A DNA stretch of 64,000 nucleotides from contig OY755187.1 in the NCBI GenBank assembly GCA_963576735.1, positions 1,116,001 through 1,180,000 on the forward strand, in the 5' to 3' direction. Positions 22,448 to 31,937 of the stretch are shown here, piece by piece (within the stretch, counting starts at the first letter, position 1; each line of letters starts with the position of its first letter). The notes under the pieces were generated by a model. The model had not been told where the DNA came from. It did no database searches and was given only the letters and a program-made list of their open reading frames with translations. Source of the DNA: Bedellia somnulentella. Its lineage: Eukaryota > Arthropoda > Insecta > Lepidoptera > Bedelliidae. A program made the position numbers and the translations under genes.

Positions 22448-23440
22448 ATGAATTGCTTAGCATGTCTCAAACCCATTCCTAACAAAATGGAGAAACTATC
22501 GTGCGATCTATGTAAGGGCTCTTATCATTACTCCTGCCTCAATATGACGACCGCTGAATTTCAAGCAAATTACATAAAATATAAAGATAACTGGCGCTGT
22601 CCAGAGTGCGCTACGAATATATCACTACGCCGCCGTCGTGGAGATGAAGCGCCAGTTCGGAATCAGCATGAAACTCAAACTACGTCGCACAACATGTCAA
22701 TATGTGAGGATACCACCGCGTCTAATACTGTTTCTAGGTCCTCGTCTGGGGATATTGACCTTCGTGAATTTATCACTCAGAGTATGCTCTCTTTGAAAAA
22801 ACACCTAGAGGATACTTTTAAGTCGGAGGTAAGGCAGTTGCGGGAAGACTTTTGTGGAAAAATCGCGGAGTTGGAATTAAAAGTTGATAAAATCCCTGGA
22901 CTTGAGACAGAGTTGAAAAATGCGCAACAAAGGATTCTGGATTTAGAGTCCCAATTTGACTCCCACCAGCAATGGCAGCGCCTCAACAACCTCGAAATCC
23001 GAGGTGTTCCCGAATCATCAGCCGAAGACCTTAGGGGAGTAGTTGACCGGATAGCTGAACTGGCGGGAGTCAAGCTACAAAATCATGATGTGGAATTCGT
23101 AAATCGTGTCCGGCCGGCCACAAACATATCGGGAAGACCGAAAAATATTATTGTTAAGTTTAAAACCCGTTTACTTAAAGACTCCATCATATCAGGCTTG
23201 CGAAAACGTAAGGGTCTCACATCCAAGGATATAGGCTTCTCCAGAGACGATAGGATTTTTTGTAATGACCACCTGACTCCTAAAAATAAAAGTTTATTAA
23301 AAGAAGCAAAGGCTGTATCGAATAAGCATGGATATAAATTTGTTTGGGTGAAGAACTGCCAAATCTATGTGAGAAAAGATGAAAATAAACCTTTTTTATG
23401 CATGAAAAATGTAGAGGATTTGAAGAAAATTTCATGTTAG
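22448..23440 (+). CDS. Retrotransposon ORF1: PHD finger, coiled coil, nucleic-acid-binding C-terminus
   Basis: A 330 codon ORF. A PHD-type zinc finger occupies residues 3-54 (C3, C6, C19, C22, H27, C30, C51, C54). After a Ser/Thr-rich linker there is a coiled coil at about residues 110-180 with a heptad pattern. The C-terminal half, starting 'NNLEIRGVPESSAEDL', resembles the RRM-plus-CTD part of L1-type ORF1 proteins and should bind element RNA in the RNP. The ATG at 22448 is chosen because the frame upstream has no ATG. The stop TAG (23438-23440) overlaps the ATG of the next frame in ATGTTAG. The frame is intact. Confidence 0.85.
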   Translation: MNCLACLKPIPNKMEKLSCDLCKGSYHYSCLNMTTAEFQANYIKYKDNWRCPECATNISLRRRRGDEAPVRNQHETQTTSHNMSICEDTTASNTVSRSSSGDIDLREFITQSMLSLKKHLEDTFKSEVRQLREDFCGKIAELELKVDKIPGLETELKNAQQRILDLESQFDSHQQWQRLNNLEIRGVPESSAEDLRGVVDRIAELAGVKLQNHDVEFVNRVRPATNISGRPKNIIVKFKTRLLKDSIISGLRKRKGLTSKDIGFSRDDRIFCNDHLTPKNKSLLKEAKAVSNKHGYKFVWVKNCQIYVRKDENKPFLCMKNVEDLKKISC

Positions 23441-24171
23441 TAACCTTAATTTGTTTAATTTTTGGCTTACTTATTTACTATATGTTTTGTTTGTTTCTCT
23501 ATTGGTACACATCGCGTTTCAAATTTATTAATGTGTGTTTATTGGTATTATTTATTAACTTGGTGTACCTATTTCATCAATTTGCAGTTCTCTTTGATTA
23601 TTGTGTGCACTATTTAGATTCTAGTGTTGAAATTATACTTTTTATATTCCTCTTTTATAACTGTTTGTACTGTTTAGATTCATGTGTTAAATTTATACTT
23701 TCAAAGTCTCTATATTATAACTATTCTTATTATTTGAGTTCATGTTATAACTATACTCATTTTGTTTTACACGTATATCTCAATCAATTAATGAATTTCA
23801 CTTTACACACACCTTTTATTACTTTACTCAAACAAGCCCTCCACAACAACACATATAAATACTTATTTAATTCGATTACTCAATTATTCTCTCGAACCAA
23901 CGGTTTTCCTAATATTTTGCGAAACAAAACTCAAACCAACACGCCTCAATATCATTCTCTATTATCCACACACATACAAAAACGTATCTTTTTAGATTCC
24001 ACTGACTTTTACTTATTTATTAATTTAATGCTTTATTTTAACGATCTACATTTAATGATACATACAAGAAGGCATATGCTATATTCTATTTACATAATCA
24101 TTTGTATCTTTATAAAATCTGTGGTTTATTATATATTCTTTGTACTTATATTTAAGCTCTACAATGGTTGA
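23434..24171 (+). CDS. Putative middle frame ('ORFX') of the CR1 element: hydrophobic, unknown function
   Basis: This frame is open for 245 codons from ATG 23434 (257 from an earlier ATG at 23398) and fills the gap between ORF1 and ORF2. It starts in ATGTTAG, overlapping the ORF1 stop, and ends in ATGGTTGA, overlapping the ORF2 start. The product would be rich in Leu, Phe, Tyr and Ile, with several candidate membrane helices: N-terminal 'LICLIFGLLIYYMFCLFLYW' and a hydrophobic C-terminus. An imperfect repeat of about 20 residues ('CVHYLDSSVEIILF' / 'CLYCLDSCVKFILS') lies near 23600-23720. I know no family match. It could instead be a T-rich spacer that lacks stops because of base composition. 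Evidence for coding is the open frame in AT-rich DNA and the double start/stop coupling. Confidence 0.45.
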   Translation: MLVTLICLIFGLLIYYMFCLFLYWYTSRFKFINVCLLVLFINLVYLFHQFAVLFDYCVHYLDSSVEIILFIFLFYNCLYCLDSCVKFILSKSLYYNYSYYLSSCYNYTHFVLHVYLNQLMNFTLHTPFITLLKQALHNNTYKYLFNSITQLFSRTNGFPNILRNKTQTNTPQYHSLLSTHIQKRIFLDSTDFYLFINLMLYFNDLHLMIHTRRHMLYSIYIIICIFIKSVVYYIFFVLIFKLYNG

Positions 24172-27073
24172 TACACTCAAAGTTTATTATCAAAACACAC
24201 GTGGGTTGCGCACAAAGTTAGTTAGTTTTTATAATAACATCCTTAATAATAATTATGATATTATAATTGTAACGGAGAGCTGGTTATGTGAGGGAGTACT
24301 GGATACCGAGCTGTGTGACAGCCGATACGACGTGTTCCGACGCGACCGAGACCGGCGGGCGAGCGGGAAGGCGGACGGCGGCGGCGTGCTGGTGCTCGTG
24401 CGGCGCAGTCTGGGCGCGGTGGCGCGCGCGGAGTGGGCCCGCGCCGGCGAGACTGTCTGGCTCACGATCCCCGGCGCCGCACTGCGCGCGCGCTGTAGCG
24501 GCGGCGGGGCTGCGTCGGCTGCCACCCGGGACTTGCATGTATGTGCTTTGTACACACCGCCTAGCCGAACCTTATCTGCTCTTACTACCAGCGTTCAGAC
24601 TATGTTTGAAACAGTAGTCCAGGATCTTCCCTTTGACAACTATCTTTTTTGTGGAGATTTTAATCTACCAAATGTTCATTGGAACAGCGATGGTTCACCA
24701 CTTTACCTTCGCCGAGGAAGCGTTGAGTTACAAGATGCGGCTCTCAGTCTTATAGGCGGCCTCTCCACTTTAGGATTCTCACAATACAACTCTGTTAGTA
24801 ATATTAAAGATAACATTTTAGATTTATGCTTCTCGAACTCTGCTGTTGAAGTCCTTAAATGTGACGACCCTTTGGTGAAAATAGATGAATATCACCCCGC
24901 TCTAGAAATTAACATTACCGATATCCTATTGGCACCCTTTCATGAATCTGTTCAACAAAGACGAAGATTTCGTAAAGGTGATTATAATGGAATTAACGAG
25001 TATTTAAAACAAATACAATGGCACACAGCTCTTGAAAATAAAGGTCTGGATGACACTTTAGATTTCTTTTACGAAGTGTTAAACGATGCCATCACAAAAT
25101 TTATTCCCGTTGATACTCGTAGTAAAAGCCACAACCATCCTGTCTGGTATAGTCCCCCACTTAAACGCTGTTTAAAAGAGAAATTTAAAGCTCACTCACG
25201 CTGGAAACGAACCAATAACCCACTAGATTATGACCAATTTTCATTATTACGAAAACGATGCAAGGATTTACAACGCACTTGCTATGGGGATTACATAACT
25301 ACTATCCAAAATAACATAAAAGTTAACCCTAAAGCTCTTTGGTCTTTTATTAAATCACGTCGCGGTGGTTCATCGTATCCTAAAATATTCCAACACAACA
25401 ACAAATCATTCGACTCTGGTCAATCAATCTGTGATGCATTTAATGATTTTTTCTGCTCTGTGTTTACCAAACCTGCTGACAACTACCCCGATATACCCTT
25501 ATCTTCTCCACAGTGTGATACTGGTAAAACTATAAGTAATATAAGTACTAATGTGGAAGAGATTTACAAGTTGCTTCTTTCTCTGGACATCAACGGTGGT
25601 GCAGGCACTGATAATATTCCTCCCTTCTTTATTAAGAACTGCGCTAAGCCTCTTTCCACCCCTCTTTGTATAATTTTTAATCGTTCTTTTCATGCAGGTA
25701 TTTTCCCTAAAATCTGGAAGGACGCTTTGATAGTACCAGTTCACAAAAATGGTCCAAAATACAAAATTGCTAACTATAGACCCATTTCTATCCTAAACAT
25801 TTTTGCTAAAATCTTAGAGAAAATTGCTTATAAACGTATCTATCCTGTTGTAAAACATAGTATTCCGTCTCAACAGCATGGTTTTCTTAAAGGTAGATCT
25901 GTACTTTCCAACCTCATTGAATTCATAGATTTTGTCCTTGGTTGTATGGATAGAGGTATACAAGTTGACGTAGTCTATACTGATTTTCAAAAAGCTTTCG
26001 ACCGAGGAGACCACGTGATTATTCTTCGCAAGCTTCTTGCTTTAGGGGTGCAAGGTGATTTCTTTAGATGGATAAAATCTTATATATCTAACCGTCATCA
26101 AGCTGTTGTTTTGGGTGGTTTTCGATCAGGTTTTGTTGACATACCATCAGGAGTACCCCAAGGATCCCATTTGGGTCCCCTTTTATATAATATTTATTTG
26201 TACGATATTTTTACAGCCATATGTGAGACCAATTTTATAATGTATGCAGATGACAAAAAGGTTTATTGTGGTATCCGACAAGCTGACGACTGTTATAAGC
26301 TACAAAGGGATTTGGATCGCCTCACCGATTACTATAACGAGAACAGAATAGACATAAATGTGTCAAAATGCGTGCAAATTACTTTTTCACGAAGTAATAA
26401 ACCCATCATTAATACTTACTATATTAATAAACAGCCTATCCGGAGAGTTAATGCAGTAAAAGACCTCGGCGTTACTTTAGATTCAAAGCTTACTTTTGAA
26501 CAACACATTGTTGATATCACTAATCGTGCATACAAAAATCTGGGCTTTGTAATGAGGACTTGTGAAACGTTTAAAGACCCTAAATGTATACAGACGGTTT
26601 ATTATGCCTATGTTCGCAGTATTCTGGAGTTCGCCTCAAGTGTTTGGTCCCCTCAATACATTAAGTACAAGCATATGATTGAAAGAATACAACATATTTT
26701 TGTACGACACTTAAATTTTAAAACTAAGAACTTCCATAAGTGTTACGAAATGAGTTGTAAATTTCATAAAATGTTAAGATTAGAGGATCGCCGTATTTTA
26801 ACTGACCTAACCGTTCTACATGATATAATACATGGTCGTTTGGATAACCCAAACTTACTTGCACAGGTTGGACTTAACACGCCATCATATAGGACTCGCC
26901 ATACCATAAATAGTTTGTTCTCCGTACCAATTTCCAGAACTAACTACTCACAGAACGCTCCTTTTAGTCGTATTTTATCCGAATATAATAAAAACTTCCA
27001 TGATTTAGATCTATTTAATCTAAGTAGATGCGCATTCAGGAAAGCTGTAATGGACGTACTTTTTAATTCTTAA
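24164..27073 (+). CDS. Retrotransposon ORF2: AP endonuclease and reverse transcriptase
   Basis: A 969 codon ORF from ATG 24164; the frame extends eight codons upstream without an ATG. The apurinic-type endonuclease fills about residues 1-250: 'YYQNTRGL' near the start, catalytic Glu in 'VTESWL' (about 38), 'GDFN' at about 164, and the final His region as 'DEYHPAL' (His about 244). Reverse transcriptase: 'NYRPISIL', motif A 'YTDFQKAFD' (first Asp about 607), motif B 'GVPQGSHLGP' (about 663), motif C 'YADD' (about 694; 26243-26254) and 'KDLGVTLDSKLTFEQH'. A C-terminal connection region follows. The enzyme nicks target DNA and copies the RNA in place. The frame is intact. Part of the endonuclease (24330-24540) is strikingly GC-rich compared with the rest. 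From 25300 on, this gene is duplicated at 33125. Confidence 0.9.
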   Translation: MVDTLKVYYQNTRGLRTKLVSFYNNILNNNYDIIIVTESWLCEGVLDTELCDSRYDVFRRDRDRRASGKADGGGVLVLVRRSLGAVARAEWARAGETVWLTIPGAALRARCSGGGAASAATRDLHVCALYTPPSRTLSALTTSVQTMFETVVQDLPFDNYLFCGDFNLPNVHWNSDGSPLYLRRGSVELQDAALSLIGGLSTLGFSQYNSVSNIKDNILDLCFSNSAVEVLKCDDPLVKIDEYHPALEINITDILLAPFHESVQQRRRFRKGDYNGINEYLKQIQWHTALENKGLDDTLDFFYEVLNDAITKFIPVDTRSKSHNHPVWYSPPLKRCLKEKFKAHSRWKRTNNPLDYDQFSLLRKRCKDLQRTCYGDYITTIQNNIKVNPKALWSFIKSRRGGSSYPKIFQHNNKSFDSGQSICDAFNDFFCSVFTKPADNYPDIPLSSPQCDTGKTISNISTNVEEIYKLLLSLDINGGAGTDNIPPFFIKNCAKPLSTPLCIIFNRSFHAGIFPKIWKDALIVPVHKNGPKYKIANYRPISILNIFAKILEKIAYKRIYPVVKHSIPSQQHGFLKGRSVLSNLIEFIDFVLGCMDRGIQVDVVYTDFQKAFDRGDHVIILRKLLALGVQGDFFRWIKSYISNRHQAVVLGGFRSGFVDIPSGVPQGSHLGPLLYNIYLYDIFTAICETNFIMYADDKKVYCGIRQADDCYKLQRDLDRLTDYYNENRIDINVSKCVQITFSRSNKPIINTYYINKQPIRRVNAVKDLGVTLDSKLTFEQHIVDITNRAYKNLGFVMRTCETFKDPKCIQTVYYAYVRSILEFASSVWSPQYIKYKHMIERIQHIFVRHLNFKTKNFHKCYEMSCKFHKMLRLEDRRILTDLTVLHDIIHGRLDNPNLLAQVGLNTPSYRTRHTINSLFSVPISRTNYSQNAPFSRILSEYNKNFHDLDLFNLSRCAFRKAVMDVLFNS

Positions 27074-27157
27074 TATACATATTATATTATGAGTATCATT
27101 TAATAACACATACATTCTTATATGCCTTTATGTATGTCACAGATTTTTATTTGTTTT

Positions 27158-27190
<33 letters not shown>

Positions 27191-27222
27191 TATACACACA
27201 CATGCACATACACACACCCCTG
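27158..27222 (+). repeat. CA microsatellite in retrotransposon 3' UTR
   Basis: (AC)n with a few interruptions; its duplicate is at about 34983-35047. Both copies have the same apparent length, which is notable for a labile repeat. Confidence 0.9.
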
Positions 27223-27611
27223 AGATATCGTGGATCAAAACAATTTTGCTTTAAATATTGTTGTTAATATCTATTTTATTTCCTGTTAAAATTTGTATTT
27301 ATTTGTTAGAGTTATTTGCTATAAAAAAAACATGTGTTGAAAATCAAATGTAACGTAAAAACAAGATTATTGTTAGATATGTTTTCTGTACATCTGTGGA
27401 CATCTGTCATTGGCCTTACTTGATTTCTATTATTAACTATGTATTATTACTTATGTCGCTGTTGATGTTCCTAATAAAAATAAATAAAATAAATAAAAAT
27501 AAAATAAATAAATAAAATAAATAAATAAATATCTTATTCCTTATTATCAACAACAATCAACTCCATAACATGAATAGTGTAGTACTGTTTTTATGCCACC
27601 GTCATTAAGTG

Positions 27612-27735
27612 AATGGAAAATGGCCAACTCCTCATCGACTTGGTAGAAGTGTTGAGAAGAGCAAGAAAAAATGGTCAGGATCGTGCAAAGTGATCATTGA
27701 TAGTCTCCGCCTACGCCAATGGGAATAATAGGCTT
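27612..27735 (+). repeat. Retroelement tail fragment
   Basis: It contains 'gatcgtgcaaagtgatcatt' followed by 'gatagtctccgcctacgcca', homologous to the end of the 18159-18386 fragment but with stops. Duplicated at 35437-35560. Confidence 0.5.
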
Positions 27736-27926
27736 TTGTGTAAATAAGTAAGTCATTTATGACATTAAAAAAACAGAGAAATATTTTAAATCTTTTTGTT
27801 CATGGAAACCTCGTGTAGGGATTATTAAAATCTTGAATTAGTAAAAATTCGGAGGTAGGACACGCAAACACTACTTAAACGTGTAAAAGAAATAAAGGAT
27901 AGAAGAATTTTGCGCTGGCAGCCATT

Positions 27927-27999
27927 GACACGGTAGCTCAATTGGCAGAGCGACGGGGGCGTATACCCGAGGTCGCGGGTTCGATTCCCGCCTGTGTCG
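27927..27999 (+). repeat. SINE3: tRNA-like repeat
   Basis: A 73 bp tRNA-like core. The acceptor arm 'gacacgg' pairs with 'ctgtgtc', D arm 'gctc/gagc', and a perfect T arm 'gcggg-ttcgatt-cccgc'. The anticodon arm does not close on a normal 7 base loop, so it is read as a tRNA-derived repeat. The downstream 'aattcttctttcctttattt' has an inverted counterpart upstream (27885-27911). Duplicated at 35752-35824; a third copy lies reversed at 43551-43623. Confidence 0.6.
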
Positions 28000-29062
28000 A
28001 AATTCTTCTTTCCTTTATTTATTAGAGAAATATTTTACTTCTGTCCAACACATTTCGCTATTATCGTTTTGAGGCTACCCACATCCAAAAGTTCACCACC
28101 AGCTCTGAAACATACTTAACAAATAATTCAATGGGATTAATAGTTCCAAATGGAAATATATGTATCTCTTTCGTTTGTATTGATGCCTTCTTAACATAAG
28201 CGAGATAGAAATTGTAACATGTGTAGGGAAGGGCTATTAGGTTGACGAATGAAGATTGATTAATGTCATTTAAGTAACGAAGGTTTGACTTTATCACTAA
28301 AAGAAGCCATTCAAACACCCATATCATATGGAATTCAAAAATAATGGTATTTAATGGCACCTCATAATGGTCCAACCTATTCCGTCTAAAAATTTAATAC
28401 AATCTAAAAAGTACTGACGCACATTGTTACACACACATTGTTACACACTGTTAATGTTTTAATTTGATCTCAATTTTAATTTAATTTTAATTTATTTATA
28501 ATATCTTTGTTTAGTTTTCTTTTTGAAATTGTTTATATACGACGTTCCATTGAATTAAATTTACATTATTTTATTGTAAATCATTTATATTTGCATCAAA
28601 TATTGTATAGTTCAACTTCCTAGGTAATGCTGTGCATGCTGTTTTGGTACTGCATCTGAGCAAAAAATTATGTCTTTTTGAAAGCGTTTTTCTGTATCGT
28701 CTGTATAACAATTGGTAGAAACTTTATAGGTCAAGAACTTGTCTGTATTTTTATCTTATTTGAAATATTGTGTACCGTTTGTTTCTCAAATAAATAAATA
28801 GATAAAATATAATATTATGATGTTGTACTGTGTGTCTGCCTAATAAATAAATAAATAATATATTTACATGCATAGTGTTGTTTGAATTAATATTTTCTTG
28901 ATTCCTTGTATATTGCCTTATTGCCTGATGGCTATGTGTACCATGTATGTGTATGTATTGATGAGTGTGTGTTTGTGTGTGTGTTTGTATACAAATGTGT
29001 CACTTATAATAGTAGGGGAGGCGAAGTGGGGATTTTTGAAGTGACTCGAGAGTATCAGATTA
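28000..29062. other. AT-rich non-coding stretch of the duplicated unit
   Basis: No gene is recognised. The 104-codon minus-strand frame at 28061-28375 has no recognisable motif. Its presence in both units only reflects the duplication. Confidence 0.4.
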
Positions 29063-29313
29063 TTACATACATACATACATATACTCACGGCTATAAATCC
29101 CTAGAAGGGGTAGCCAGAGCTAATGAATTAGAAATTCCTCAGCTACTTCTGGAAGTTGTGTGGGGAAAGATGGTAAAATAAAGAGTGTTGGTGATGGGTC
29201 TCCAACTGCATCGCCCAAAAATCCCTTACAAAGCCCCAATACCGTTAGTCGCCTCTTACGTACACCCACCGGAAGAAATTGGGTGGTTCTATTCTAAGCC
29301 GACACTACACAGC
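29063..29313 (-). repeat. SINE2 copy, full length
   Basis: Reverse orientation, (ACAT)n tail first, head 'gccgacactacacagcc' last. Duplicated at 36888-37138. Confidence 0.85.
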
Positions 29314-29329
29314 CATCTAACTAACTATC

Positions 29330-29455
29330 AGATCTGGGGGCACGGCAGTGCCCCTGCCAAGTCTCGAGCAAAACGGGCACGGCCGTACCATCTTTTCTCG
29401 AAGCGGTTCGCGGCTGTTTCGCCCCCCCTATATCTTCGACGTGGACAAAGCTAGG
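29330..29455 (+). repeat. GC-rich repeat start
   Basis: A GC-rich block in AT-rich DNA with a perfect hairpin 'ggggcacggc-agtgcccc'-like start at about 29337-29357. It looks like the edge of an unidentified mobile repeat that may extend to the OTU fragment at 30268. No coding assignment. Duplicated at 37155-37280. Confidence 0.35.
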
Positions 29456-30267
29456 AGTTTAGGTTTTCGGTGAATAATAGTAGGCATTAGAACAAGCTTA
29501 AGTTCGAAATTACACGCCAAATGAATTAATAGTTTAGGAGTTACGGTCGATCAAAGTTACACCATTTTGTCACTCACTGACTCACTGACAGATCATCAAA
29601 AATCTAAGGTACTTCTAGCAGACTTAGAAACTTCAAATTTTGCACCAAGATAGGTCATTAGCCACATATAAAGGAAAAATTATAAAAACATTAAAAAATT
29701 ATATGCCATAGAAAACAATTTTATATTTGCGGTTTGGCAAGAACATTATGTATGGATTTCGACTGCATTGTTAACTTTGTTCGTTGTTCAAGTACCTATT
29801 CAATTGGATGAATACATACATAGAATAGAAAAGAATAATATAAATGTAATACATAGACTATCATTAATACAAATTAATACATAAAGTTCATTAAATTAAT
29901 AAAGCTAAAACTCCATTGTATTGCGAAAAATATTGTATGAGCGCTCGATAGATGGCGTTGTACCTGTCTGAATCGCTCTATGGTTTCGTTACAAAGCGCA
30001 GTGTAAGTAGTACTTCAAAATAATTCGATAATATTCATTTGATACATCTGTCAATGAAAACCCATTTCGAAACTAAAAAATATTGTAGTGATAATTGATA
30101 TTCGGAGAACTTTACGTGTTATTTAGTTTAGTTTAGTTATAGTTTGTAAGTTAGTAGATATATATTTATTTAGTTAGTTATTTGTTAGTTAGTTTAGTTC
30201 TATTTAGTTTGCATATATATATAAGTTTAAGCCCTATTGTTATAGAAGTAATTGTAAATATAGTGTA

Positions 30268-30626
30268 ATGGAACGTGAAATATTGTACATAAATGGCGAC
30301 CTTTGTCCACACAGAGTCATCTCTATTCCTGGAGATGGGTCGTGTTTATTTCATTCGTTGTCATACAGCATGTATGGGAGTTTTCAGTCGTCAAACGATA
30401 AGGGAATTTTAGTAGTATCAAAGCTCAGGAGACAGCAATAGCTGAATATAATCGACTCCGAAGTATATATCGCCCAGACTTGTCTACCTTAGAAGTAACG
30501 AAGCCTCAGAGAAGAAACAAAAGAGATAGAGACAGAGAATGGGTTCTAAGCAAAGCAGTAGCTGACGTCCAAGAAATTGTGAGGTCACCTAAAAGTAAAA
30601 GAAAGAAATACACTTACAAAAAATAA
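30268..30626 (+). pseudogene. OTU-like cysteine protease fragment of a mobile-element gene
   Basis: The frame from ATG 30268 has 'ISIPGDGSCLFHSLSYSMYG', the catalytic DGxC block that opens OTU deubiquitinase domains. It stops at 30441 after about 57 codons. The His-containing half of an OTU domain is absent. In another frame (about 30418-30626) a basic C-terminal segment follows, with 'REWVLSKAVADVQEIVRSPK' and a Lys-rich end. The two halves look like the ends of a longer gene joined by deletion. OTU domains occur in several insect transposons, including Helitrons; the parent here is not identified. Duplicated at 38093-38451. Confidence 0.5.
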
Positions 30627-30631
30627 ATGAG

Positions 30632-31328
30632 ATCCCACCAAAAACATTAAATGTAAAAAAATGCCAAGTCTCTCGATGCAGTCTTTCCATCGTAAAAAGT
30701 TTTGAGATCTCATAGAAGCCAAGTCCTATTCAAAATATTTCGTAGTTATAAATCAACATTTAGTAATTGTATCAATAGTTTTTTTTTATATTATAATTAT
30801 AGTGACTTGGCAATGAGCACAAATTAAAAGCTGCTTGCTGCCTGGAATTATGTGCAAATGTTACTGACGAGACCAGTGATCAGATTATTTGTTATGTGTG
30901 AATCATGATGGTCACTACCGACTACATTCTCCAATACAATAATTAAGAATACCTTACGGGCCATCGCTTTATGAAAGTAAATGAATCGAGAGTGCACTAA
31001 GACTGACTGCCGTTGCCGAAATTCGGTTGGGACGACACGGATAAACCAACAGAAAATTAATTTTGTGATATTAATGTTTACGCATGCGGTGTGTGTAACT
31101 TTAAACTCCTCCAAATATGCCGTTTTATTTGTTTCTTCTTGTGCTCATTGCCAAGTCACTATAATTATAATATAAAGAAAACTATTGATACAATTACTAA
31201 ATGTTGATTTATAACTACGAAATATTTTGAATAGGACTTGGCTTCTATGAGATCTCAAAACTTTTTACGATAGAAAGACCGCATCGAGAGACTTGGCATT
31301 TTTTTACATTTAATGTTTTTGGTGGGAT
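30632..31328. mobile_element. Inverted-repeat element with about 190 bp arms
   Basis: The left arm (30632 to about 30822, starting 'atcccaccaaaaacattaaa') and right arm (about 31134-31328, ending 'ggtgggat') are close reverse complements around some 310 bp. The left arm abuts the OTU fragment's end. It may be a fold-back element or long-TIR MITE. Duplicated at 38457-39153. 31329-31937 after it shows nothing. Confidence 0.65.
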
Positions 31329-31937
31329 TATTATATAGGGAAAATCCTAGTACCCTTTAATGTACGTCTACCGAGTTTGAACCCTTTATATAGCGGGGTA
31401 TGCTGAGGGGAATCCGTCAGATTATTAAAAAAAAACAATCCTCCGAAAAACTTGACCGCGTTGGGTGTGACTTTAACAAATTAGATGGTGAAGAGTCTTC
31501 AAGCGCTCGATGCGGGTGACGGCAATGTTTCCGTGATGGTGTTGTGGCGTAATATTTGCGCAGGCGATAAATCTGATTATTGTTGTTAAATATCCTTTAA
31601 AATGGCCAGAATAACGATATCCCTTACATTAATTGCCAGATTAATATATAATGGGTATCAGAAATATTAATCGCGTTTATGCTTTTAATGGCTAACGCGC
31701 TCGAGTATTTCTATACAACTGTTATTTTTGTACATTATTCATAATGTTTACACGCTTTCTCCTCCACTAAAATGAAAACTTGTAATATATATTTTTTCAT
31801 TTGAAACATAAACTATCAAATCCAATAGGTTTCTACGACGCTCGAGCAACTGCAATTTTAGCATACCGGCCTCCATACCATAAAGTTAGCAAACTAGATA
31901 CTATCTTAAATCAAATTAACATAGTTATCAAAGGGAA

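Larger units (their letters stand above)
22025..27530 (+). mobile_element. CR1-clade non-LTR retrotransposon, apparently full length
   Basis: The 5' end is probably near 22025: 'CAGTTTTCTATCAGCGG' with 'tttcgtgaacgtg' about 30 bp on, an Inr plus downstream arrangement like other insect non-LTR promoters. ORF1, a middle frame and ORF2 follow in order. The 3' UTR contains a CA repeat and ends in an irregular (AAATA)n/(AATA)n tail at about 27476-27530. RT features ('GVPQGSHLGP', a C-terminal 'ILEFASSVWSP...IERIQ' region) resemble the T1/Q/Zenon side of CR1. No matching target duplication was found, so the exact ends are uncertain. All frames are intact, suggesting recent activity. Confidence 0.85.

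Noticed and set aside
22777..23073. Minus-strand 98-codon frame
   Set aside because: Antisense shadow of the coiled-coil region of ORF1.
24253..24617. Arg/Ala-rich frames on both strands inside ORF2
   Set aside because: Shadows produced by the GC-rich island of ORF2; no start context or conserved motif.
22000..27545. Target-site duplication for the CR1 element
   Set aside because: Flanks near 22010-22025 and 27531-27550 share only weak AT-rich similarity; no convincing duplication could be shown.
27927..27999. Functional tRNA gene (also 35752-35824, 43551-43623)
   Set aside because: The acceptor, D and T arms look good, but the anticodon arm does not form a 5 bp stem with a 7 base loop, and the copies share repeat flanks. 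Treated as a tRNA-derived repeat.
28061..28375. 104-codon minus-strand frame and its duplicate at 35886-36200
   Set aside because: Conservation is due only to the tandem duplication; no motif, promoter or homologue recognised.
28906..29454. Small frames of 89-91 codons (and copies at 36731-37279)
   Set aside because: They translate a reverse SINE2 and its GC-rich neighbour. Similar frames appear wherever SINE2 occurs.
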